Source: Phycisphaerales bacterium (GTDB lineage Bacteria; Planctomycetota; Phycisphaerae; Phycisphaerales; UBA1924). From it: a stretch of DNA of 64,000 nucleotides. The notes beneath the pieces are model-generated. The model worked only from the letters and a program-made list of their open reading frames with translations, was not told the origin of the DNA and made no database searches. The position numbers and the translations under genes were made by a program. The stretch is from NCBI GenBank assembly GCA_017642965.1, contig JAEPOJ010000012.1, positions 23,461 through 87,460 of the forward strand, read 5' to 3'. Positions 63,626 to 64,000 of this stretch are shown in pieces; within the stretch, counting starts at the first letter, position 1, and each line of letters begins with the position of its first letter.

Positions 63626-64000
63626 TTATGGGCGGAACCGGTTGCGGATGTCCTGCTTGGTATCGCGGATCCAGTTCTGCCAGTAGGTCACGTCGATGGC
63701 CTGCTCGAAGCTGTCAACGATCGAGGGCATGTGCATCTCCTCGGCATCATTAATGAGTCGCTTGTACTGGCCGAGGTACCGGTTCATCCCGTTGAGCGCG
63801 GAGCCCGCGGTGCGAACATAGTTCGCAGCGTTGTACTGGGCGAGCTCGGTGTAGAAGCCGTTGATTGATGCGAGCATCCGATCACGCACTCGCTTGCAGT
63901 CCTCGACGTCTTCCGCCACGGTCTCGTAACCGAACTGCCCGGCGTTATCCCACTTCTCGATGCCGTGAAGTTCGCAGAACTCCTCGAGCGAGTTGCCGCC
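63626..64000 (-). CDS. Helical protein of unknown function, N-terminus beyond the window (partial)
   Basis: The frame is open from the window edge at 64000 to a stop at 63626. The visible 124 residues read NSLEEFCELHGIEKWDNAGQ at the start and are mainly helical (YETVAEDVEDCKRVRDRMLA and GMNRYLGQYKRLINDAEEMH), ending in IRNRFRP. A GTG at 63919 could start a shorter product, but good coding sequence continues past it, so the gene is cut by the edge. No family is recognised. It is convergent with the pilin cluster. Confidence 0.7.
   Translation of the reverse strand, partial: GGNSLEEFCELHGIEKWDNAGQFGYETVAEDVEDCKRVRDRMLASINGFYTELAQYNAANYVRTAGSALNGMNRYLGQYKRLINDAEEMHMPSIVDSFEQAIDVTYWQNWIRDTKQDIRNRFRP

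Overview
The window looks like a piece of chromosome from a planctomycete of the class Phycisphaerae (inference). It is GC-rich and densely coded on both strands. It carries family signatures common in that group: secreted proteins ending in two FFDVSxFL dockerin-like repeats and a GCP terminus (8185-8859, 19022-20248), a PEP-CTERM-like sorting tail (13361-14140), three tandem prepilin-type proteins with a late FFDGSVRN motif (59698-63520), several zinc-ribbon membrane proteins of CxxCxYxLxG...CPECG type, an adenosylcobalamin-dependent ribonucleotide reductase, and a large OstA-like periplasmic protein. Most genes are housekeeping; the accessory material is scattered and small.

Layout. 1-2996: end of an unknown gene, then ribF, mnmA and a hypothetical. 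3113-8859 (minus): a solitary DNA methyltransferase, a zinc-ribbon membrane protein translationally coupled to an NrnA-like DHH phosphoesterase, a second zinc-ribbon membrane protein, an STN-like secreted protein and a cupredoxin with a dockerin-like tail. 8978-14140: photolyase, a two-domain fasciclin protein facing an ECF sigma factor/RskA-type anti-sigma pair, and a PEP-CTERM-like protein. 14320-18862: a hypothetical, a 6PGDH-like dehydrogenase, a response regulator/CHASE histidine kinase pair and tRNA-Thr(CGU). 19022-25872: M43 metalloprotease, DUF6624 lipoprotein, aldo/keto reductase, two overlapping zinc-ribbon membrane proteins, a TPR protein and an OprB-like porin whose start codon lies inside a perfect palindrome. 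25873-33431: mutS, thioredoxin, a TetR regulator divergent from an AhpD-like protein, a structured intergenic segment, truB and two membrane proteins.

33477-45130: OstA-like protein, TIM-barrel protein, cmk-pyrD (GTGA overlap), glycosyltransferase, flagellin, zinc-ribbon membrane protein, PlsC-like acyltransferase and a FlgI-like lipoprotein with an added C-terminal half. 45131-46150 is a 1-kb stretch without a convincing gene. 46151-50824 holds dcd and nrdJ, both deoxyribonucleotide-synthesis genes, separated by a roughly 516-bp cassette: a four-helix-bundle (S23/IVS-type) gene bracketed by near-perfect 40-bp inverted repeats made of 7-bp GGCAATA-like units. 51297-59319: CPBP protease, hypothetical, malate dehydrogenase, two paralogous small membrane proteins, a CpeT-like/FKBP fusion, a DnaJ-family chaperone and an undecaprenyl-phosphate sugar transferase. 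59698-63520 is the pilin triplet; a gene truncated by the window edge closes the segment.

The best candidates for something little described are the inverted-repeat four-helix-bundle cassette, the palindromic operators over the porin start, the response regulator with no ordinary start codon, and the structured intergenic RNA candidate at 30411-30603. All functional statements come from reading translated sequence and recalling family motifs; no database search was run.
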